Source: Cricetomys ansorgei
Taxonomy: Eukaryota > Chordata > Mammalia > Rodentia > Nesomyidae
NCBI GenBank assembly: GCA_026225945.1
Contig: JAMJFZ010001815.1
Span: forward strand, 1,733,501-1,797,500
DNA length: 64,000 bases
Reading direction: 5' to 3'
Shown here one piece after another: positions 58,461 to 64,000 of this stretch. How positions within the stretch are numbered: the first letter of the stretch is position 1; each line of letters opens with the position of its first letter. Below the pieces are notes generated by a model. It saw only the letters and a list, made by a program, of their open reading frames with translations. It was not told the origin of the DNA and did no database searches. A program made the position numbers and the translations under genes.

Positions 58461-58999
58461 AACACACACATTAAACCCACACACTCATAATCAGACACAC
58501 ATTTATGCACATGCATATAGACATACATTTACACACATGCATATAGAATAGACGCATATTTGCACACATGTATACAGACACACAAACACATACATATACA
58601 GATTCACACACAGACACACATACAAACACATATGTATACACATACTCACACATATTTAGACGTACACATTCACAGATTCACACTCACACACACCAAAATA
58701 CACAAACACGCATTCACACTCACAAACACTTACTTATTCCCACCTTCACGCTCAAACTAACTCCCACATATACATACTTACACTCACGCATACACTTGTG
58801 CAGTTACATTCACACTTACACATACAAACACACGTACTCAAGCATTCATACACAAACACCCACGGAAACACAAATACACACGTGCTTACACATGAACTCC
58901 CTCATACTGAAATATATTCACATACACTCATATACACTCATACATTCACACTAATACAGATTCACACACAAACTCACACTCATATATACTCATACACTA
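58461..58999. repeat. CA-rich cryptic repeat block
   Basis: About 540 bp built from ACACA, CATACA and CACTCA words with no single perfect unit. Several overlapping plus-strand frames (up to 128 codons) are simple Thr/His-rich translations of this composition and are not genes. Confidence 0.9.
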
Positions 59000-59475
59000 A
59001 CTGTCTCAGACGCAAAAGTCCAAGTCCAGATATAATTCCCTGTGGGATTACAGCATACATATGTAATTATGGATATATGCATATATATATAAATTTATGT
59101 ATACACTTATTTACATAAATGCATACTCATATATAGGTTGAAAACATATATAGTTTGAAAATATGGCCAGAATTTTTGGTGGGAAATATATTTCTCACAT
59201 GAGCACCCTCTCCACTGACCAAGGCTGTCTTCCTGCTAGAGGATCAACACAAACTGTCCAGAGGAGAGGGAGGCAGCTCGACATTAATGAAGAATGGAGG
59301 GAAGATGGCACTAGCACAGAGAGGAATTTTTATTGTGCATATAAAACTGAATTAGGAAAAGATCAGAGTTCTGAAGAGCACTTAATATCAAACAAACAAA
59401 TCATATCCCATTTATGTAAAGTTCAAAATTATTCCTGGTGAACTATACACTACAAAGGAGATAAAAGAATTAAAG
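59000..59475. other. AT-rich sequence, then unassigned
   Basis: TA-rich at 59050-59160. The 92-codon open frame at 59163-59441 has no recognisable motif and is treated as chance. Confidence 0.4.
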
Positions 59476-59523
59476 TAATTTTTTAAAGATGTATTACCTT
59501 CCCGTCTCCCACTCCCAGGGACC

Positions 59524-59885
59524 CAAGCAAGGATCCCAAAGCCGTCTTAGAGGCAGTGAGTGGACTGACCGGGTGAGAACAGTACCTGTAGTGCAGTTCC
59601 CACTCCTCCAAAGCCCTCCACACTCTCCACCAGCCCCCGCCTCCCTTGCCCTGAAACCCAAGCAAGGAGACCAGCACTGTCTTAGACTCAGCCAGTGGAC
59701 TTACCAGGTGAGATCATTACTTGCAATACACTTGGTTCTGTCCCCACAACTCACTCTCCAAAGTCCCTCCCGACTATCTCCCATCCCCACCTCCCCTGTC
59801 TTCTAGATGCAAGCAAGGAGCCAGGTGCCACTGTAGACCCAGCCAGTAGTCTGACCAGAGAGGTCCTCCTGGACCAAAGGCTAAT
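59524..59885 (+). promoter_or_regulatory. L1 5' UTR tandem monomers
   Basis: Units starting 'caagcaagga' lie at 59524, 59659 and 59810, giving unit lengths of 135 and 151 bp and a partial third unit. Each unit has a 'gtcttag' or 'actgtag' word and a 'cagtgagtgg' or 'cagccagtgg' word. A 'ctgacc/cttacc' word with 'gggtgaga/aggtgaga' follows, then C-rich sequence. Tandem monomers of this kind act as the internal promoter of muroid L1s; activity of this copy is not shown. Confidence 0.75.
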
Positions 59886-60061
59886 AAGCCACCAGAGCCT
59901 GAACCCTCAATTCCGGTGTGTGAGTTTCACAGGAGGCCACAAAGAACACAAGACTAGAGAAGAAAGCAAGGAAGAAAAAAAATAGCAAGGAACAAAACAC
60001 TCATTCAATAAAGAAAAACACAGGAATTCAGCGCCTAAAACTGCAATCATCCCATTCCCAG

Positions 60062-61170
60062 GTGCCTGAATGCCAATGTAAGAGCACAATCAACAACCAC
60101 CAGGGCAATATGTCACCACCAAAACTCAACTATGCCACTACAACAAGTCCTGACCACCCTGACACAGCTGAAGCACAAGAAAAAGATCTCAAAACCAACT
60201 TTATGAAGATAATGAAGACCCTTAAAAAGGAAATGAAAGAAATCGATGAAAAGAAAAACAGGCAATGGAAAAATTTAGTAAATGCATAAAAGAAAATTGT
60301 GAAAACAGAAACAAAAAATTAAAAGAAGCGAATAGATCCCTTAAAGAAAGCAAAGACAAAACGAGCAAACAATTAATAGAAAAACAAACAAAACTTTTCA
60401 AGACCTGAAAACAGAAATAGAAGCCATTAAGAAAACACAAACAGAGAGAAATTTGGAAATGAAAAACCCAGAATAGTGATGAGGAACTGCTGAGACAAGA
60501 CACGGCAGCAGAATGCAAGAGACGGAAGAGAGGATCTCAGGAGTCACAAATACTCCTCAGTGAAAGAAAATGTTAAATCCAAAAAACCCCTAACAGGGAT
60601 TCCTAATCCAGGAAATCAGGGACAGTATGAAAAGACCAAACCTAAGAATAATAAGAACAGTGGAAGGAGAAGAATCCCACCTCAAAGGCCCAGAAAATAT
60701 TTTCAACAAAATCATAGAAGAAAAATTTTCAAACCCAGATGAGGAGGTCCCAATTAAGGTACAAGAAGTATATAGAACATCAAAAAAAAAAAAAAACCTG
60801 GACCAGAAAAGAAGGTTCCCTCACCACCTAATTATCAAAACACTAAACATACAGAGCAAAGAAAGAATACTAAAAACTGCAAGAGGAAAAAAAAAAGCTG
60901 GTAACATATAAAGGCAGACCTATCAGAATCACACCTGACTTCTCAATGGAAACTCTAAAAGCCAGAAGGGCCTGGACAGATGTGCTACAGACTCTAAGAG
61001 ATCACGGATGCCAGTTCAGACTACTATATCCAACAAGGCTTTCAATTACCGTAGATGGAGAAAACAAAATATTCAATGACAAATTCAAATTCAGACAACA
61101 TCTATCCATAAACCTAGCCCTGCAGAAGATTCTAGAAGGGAAACTCCAACCCAAGAAGTGTAACCCATGA
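60062..61170 (+). pseudogene. L1 ORF1 (RNA-binding protein), frameshifted
   Basis: ORF1p is the trimeric nucleic-acid chaperone of the L1 ribonucleoprotein. The start near 60062 gives an N-terminal part and a lysine/glutamate-rich coiled coil (60180-60470). The RRM-like core follows around 60627-60911 in a different frame, with the conserved words 'MKRPNLRII' and 'ENIFNKIIEE'. The C-terminal domain is at 60946-61170 in a third frame ('KARRAWTDVLQTLRDHGC'). It ends at TGA near 61168. At least three frame changes and an A-run (60783-60796) break it, so no full protein is possible. Confidence 0.85.
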
Positions 61171-61408
61171 AAACACAGGAAATAAATAACTTTACCCCAC
61201 CAGAATCAAAAGAAGGGAGACACAAACACTCACACAGGCTCACGCATGAACACAACCAACAACTACAGATGACAGAACCTAACAATCATTGGTTGTTGAT
61301 ATCTCTCAACATCAGTGGACTCAACTCCCCAGCAAAAAGATACATACTTGTGGACGCCCGCCTCGCCTGCAAGGAAGACGCCGCACACAGGATTCTTCTG
61401 GTTTACGC

Positions 61409-61414
61409 TTTATT
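61409..61414 (-). terminator. Polyadenylation signal of the IAP-type LTR
   Basis: AATAAA on the minus strand in the expected R region. Confidence 0.7.
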
Positions 61415-61473
61415 GAGGACAGCCGTTCAATTAAGTGTTGAGAGCGAAGACCCTGATTGCAAAAAGCACCCTG

Positions 61474-61482
61474 CTTATATAG
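61474..61482 (-). promoter_or_regulatory. TATA box of the IAP-type LTR
   Basis: CTATATAAG on the minus strand, 27 bp downstream of the CCAAT box in the direction of transcription and about 60 bp before AATAAA. Confidence 0.7.
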
Positions 61483-63359
61483 AGCATAGGGCTACGTGAC
61501 TGTCAATGATTGGATACTCGTCCAGACCCTCATTAGCATGGAGGGAGGCGGCAAGGACTGCTCTCCTGCGCCTGCGCTGTAACTTGTTTACTCCAAATGC
61601 AAGCAATTACTCCAAATACGAGCAAGAAGAACCTGGAAGCAGGAAACCGGCGCCATCTTGTAATGGCGTTTCAACTCGGCTCCCAACACATACTAACAGA
61701 ATGGATGTGAAAACAGGATCCATCCTTCTGCTGCATACAAGAAACATATCTTAACATAAAAGATAAACATTACCTCAAAGGTTTGAGAAAAGATCTTCCA
61801 AGCAAACGGACCAAAGAAGCAATCTAGAGTAGCTATTTATAGAATCAATGAAACAAAGAATTTGTTTTTGAAAAGAATCAACAAGTTAGACAAACCCTTA
61901 GCCAAACTAATCAAAAGACAGAGAAAGAATATCCAAGTCAACAAAATTAGAAACGAAAAGGGGGCTATAGAAACAGACACTGAGGAAATCCAAAGAATCA
62001 TTAAGTCATACTTTAAAACCTATATTCCACAAAATGGGAAAATCTAAAAGAAACGGACAATTTTCTAGATAGATACAACCTACCAACATTAAATCAAGAT
62101 CAGATAGACAATGTAAAGAGACCTATAGCCTCCAAGGAAATAGGAGTCATTAAAAGACTTCCCACTAAAAAAAGCCTAGGGTTAAATGGCTTTACTGTAG
62201 AATTCTATCAGACATTCCAAGAAGAGTTAACATCAATATTCCTAAAATCATTCCATAAAATAGAAACAGAAGAAACACTGCAAAACTCACTGTAGTAGGC
62301 CACGGTCACCCTGATAACCCAAACCACACAAAGACTCAACAAAGGTAGGGAATTACAGACCAAATTCACTCATGAGCATTGGTGCTAAAATATTCAATAA
62401 AATATTCACAAACCAAATCCAAGAATACATCAAGAACATCATCCACAATGATCAAGTAGGCTTTACCCCAGGGATGCGGGGATGGCTCAGCGTAGGAAAA
62501 TGAGACAATGTAATCCACCATATAAACAATCTGAAAGCAAAACAACAACAACACATGATTATCTCATCAGATGCCCTAAAAAGCCTTTGACAAAATCCAA
62601 CATGCCTTCATATAAAAATTCTTGGAGAGATTAGGGATACAAGGGACATACCTAAACAAAATAAATGCGATTTACAGCATGCCCACTGCCAACATCAAAT
62701 TAAATGGAGAGAAGTTCAAAGCAATTCCATTAACATCAGGAGCAAGACAAGGTTGTCTCCTCTCCACATACCCTATTCAATACAGTTCAATTCAATACAA
62801 TCCCTTTGAAGTCAAAGAGATACAGGTTGGAAAGGAAGAAGTCAAAGTATGCTTATTTTCAGAGGATATGATAGCTTATATAAGCAACCCTAAAAACTCC
62901 TCCAGGCAACTTTTACAGCTGATAAACAACTTCAGCGAAGTAGCAGGCTACAAGATCAACTAAAAAAAAAAAAACAAAAAACAAAACAGTGGCTCTCCTA
63001 TAAACAAATGACAAATGGATTGTGAAAGAAATCAGGGAAACAACTCCCCTCACAATAGCCATAAATAACATAAAATATCTTGGGGTAACTAGTCAAGCAA
63101 ACAAAAGATTTGTATGACAAAAACTTCAAGTCTTTGAAGAAAGAAATTGAAGATCTCAGAGATGGAAAGAACTCCCAAGCTCCTGGATTGGTAGGATCAT
63201 CATAGTAAAAATGGCCATCTTAACAAAAGCAATCTACAGATTCTACACCATTCCTATCATAAGCCCAACACAATTCTTTACAGACCTTGAAAAGACAACA
63301 CTCAACTTTATATGGAAAAACAAAAAGCCCCTAAATACATCACATGACTGTCTAGATTG

Positions 63360-63705
63360 GTGTCCTTGAAAAACTCCTACAGGCAGGAGTGGGGGTGTCT
63401 CTGACCATTTTACTTGCCCTTGAGAACTTTTCTTTCCTGCCTGGCCGCCTGGCCCATCCTTGATGTAGAGGTTGGTGCCTGGCCTCATTCCATCCAGCTG
63501 TGCCATGCTCTGATTGTGCTGTAACCCTGGGGGGATGGCTATTTTCTGGGGAGAAGAGGTGATGTTTGTGTGTGGTGGTGGGGGATAGATCTGGGGGAGA
63601 TGGTGATTGGTGGGGGAGGGAAGGTAAGGGGAGAAGGGGGACTGGGTTGTATTCTATAGGCTGTATGAGAGAAGAAAAATTTAAAAAATAATAAATTAAA
63701 AAATC
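63360..63705 (+). repeat. L1 3' UTR with G-rich tract and A-rich tail
   Basis: Shares 'gtctctgac' ... 'cccttga/cccttagga' ... 'tccttgatgtagaggttggt' ... 'ctctgattgtgctgtaaccc' with the copy at 54.4 kb. A long G-rich stretch lies at 63560-63645 and an A/T-rich tail at 63675-63705. Such G-rich tracts in L1 3' UTRs can form four-stranded structures. Confidence 0.85.
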
Positions 63706-63844
63706 AAGCAACCAGCTTAGAGTTTAGGGATTATAAAGGACAGTTATTTCTGTCTTGTGCCCCATTCTCTGTGCCCTGGGCCCTGGGCCTTGTCAGTGGG
63801 GTAGACCTAAAGCCTATACTTCAAGAAGACCAAATTCACATCCA

Positions 63845-63955
63845 GCAGGATGGTATGTGCTGTTACTCATTACTCAGAGGCTGATGCAACAGGATTAGAC
63901 TTCCAGGCTAACCTGGGCTACATAAAAATTTCTGTACCATAAAAGCAAAACAAAC
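63845..63955 (+). mobile_element. B1-like SINE, diverged
   Basis: 'ggtatgtgctgttactcatt', 'actcagaggctgatgcaaca' and 'ccaggctaacctgggctaca' followed by an A-rich end follow the B1 order. Confidence 0.65.
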
Positions 63956-64000
63956 TAAATGTATCACTCACAAGGATGAACTGATGAGACCAAAGTTTGA

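Larger units (their letters stand above)
61349..61688 (-). mobile_element. Solo IAP-type (ERVK) LTR, nearly intact
   Basis: Minus-strand ends are TGTTGGGAGCC and GTCCACA, total 340 bp, flanked by a perfect 6-bp target duplication 'catact' (61343-61348 and 61689-61694). On the minus strand there is a YY1-like AAGATGGCGCC (61649-61659), a CCAAT box (61509-61513), a CTATATAAG TATA box (61474-61482) and AATAAA (61409-61414), in the order expected for U3-R-U5. The gag, pol and env parts are absent, so the provirus was lost by recombination between its LTRs. It is CpG-rich compared with its surroundings. Confidence 0.93.
61269..63345 (+). pseudogene. L1 ORF2 (endonuclease/reverse transcriptase), deleted and interrupted
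   Basis: ATG at 61269 opens with 'TEPNNHWLLISLNISGLNS', the N-terminus of the apurinic-type endonuclease. The frame is cut by the LTR at 61349-61688 and resumes at 'TNRMDVKTGSILLLHTRNIS'. Near 61822 the sequence jumps from the endonuclease to the region before the reverse transcriptase ('NLFLKRINKLDKPLAK'), a loss of several hundred bases. The reverse transcriptase keeps 'ARQGC' (62742-62756), but the catalytic motif reads FSEDM (62856-62870) where L1 normally has F/LADDM. The C-terminal cysteine-rich part is missing; at about 63350 the sequence joins the 3' UTR. Confidence 0.85.
59476..63705 (+). mobile_element. Long L1 with promoter monomers, ORF1, deleted ORF2 and 3' UTR
   Basis: This is the most complete LINE in the window: tandem 5' UTR monomers, ORF1 (60062-61170), ORF2 start (61269), partial ORF2, and a 3' UTR (63360-63700) ending in an A/T-rich tail. 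It is dead: ORF1 has frameshifts, ORF2 lacks large parts, and an IAP-type LTR sits in the ORF2 start. Target duplications were not found. The shared 3' UTR at 54.4 kb shows that the family is dispersed nearby. Confidence 0.9.

Noticed and set aside
58568..58954. 128-codon Thr/His-rich open frame
   Set aside because: Direct translation of CA-rich repeat DNA.
59163..59441. 92-codon open frame upstream of the L1
   Set aside because: No motif or start context; it sits between TA-rich DNA and the L1 5' UTR and is best explained as chance.
61167..61499. 110-codon open frame after L1 ORF1
   Set aside because: It is a chance join of the inter-ORF spacer, the L1 ORF2 start in the same frame and the inserted LTR, not a separate gene.

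Overview
This is a gene-poor stretch of nuclear DNA from a muroid rodent. The order is shown by the mixture of interspersed repeats: B1 (7SL-derived), B2, B3 and ID-like (tRNA-derived) SINEs, a rodent-restricted URR1-type hAT fossil, MaLR LTRs of the ORR1 type, ERVL LTRs, an IAP-type LTR and many L1 pieces with Lx-like 3' ends. The tandem 5' UTR monomers of the L1 at 59.5-63.7 kb do not look like the Mus monomers I know. A cricetid (vole, hamster or deer mouse type) is therefore a reasonable guess, but it is only an inference. No intact protein-coding gene, tRNA, rRNA or CRISPR array was found. Every open frame is short, and the longer ones lie in repeats or low-complexity DNA.

Layout. 0-1.8 kb: decayed L1. 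1.8-3.8 kb: UTR-like sequence of unknown origin. 3.8-9.7 kb: antisense L1 pieces, two LTR copies of a 'gtcaacttgac' family, a GAAA array and SINE fragments. 9.7-15.8 kb: mostly unassigned, with two MaLR LTRs. 15.8-19.5 kb: an ERVL-class provirus fossil that keeps both LTRs, a primer binding site and a purine tract. 20.4-21.7 kb: antisense LTR plus internal sequence. 23.0-26.7 kb: SINE cluster and L1. 27.2-36.4 kb: a 73/74-bp tandem repeat, B1 and B2 copies, L1 tails and an ORR1-type LTR. 36.4-41.5 kb: largely unassigned. 41.9-42.4 kb: ERVK-type LTR with a lysine-type primer site. 43.5-49.3 kb: a B1 with an extra 29-bp duplication, an ERVL LTR with a URR1 next to it, and a second ERVL internal region split by another LTR. 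50.9-55.3 kb: LTRs and an L1 tail. 58.5-59.0 kb: a long CA-rich block. 59.5-63.7 kb: a long L1 (tandem promoter monomers, broken ORF1, deleted ORF2, 3' UTR) interrupted by a solo IAP-type LTR with a perfect 6-bp target duplication.

Nothing here forms an operon or pathway. The biology is one of layered insertions: the relative ages can be read from nesting (IAP LTR in L1, solo LTR in ERVL internal sequence, URR1 beside an ERVL LTR). The most interesting points are the IAP LTR, the L1 monomer promoter, the pair of colinear ERVL fossils, and a 47-bp patch at 19.36 kb that looks copied from an element 1.3 kb away. Family names come from memory of consensus sequences and were not checked by search. 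Boundaries are approximate unless stated to be exact.
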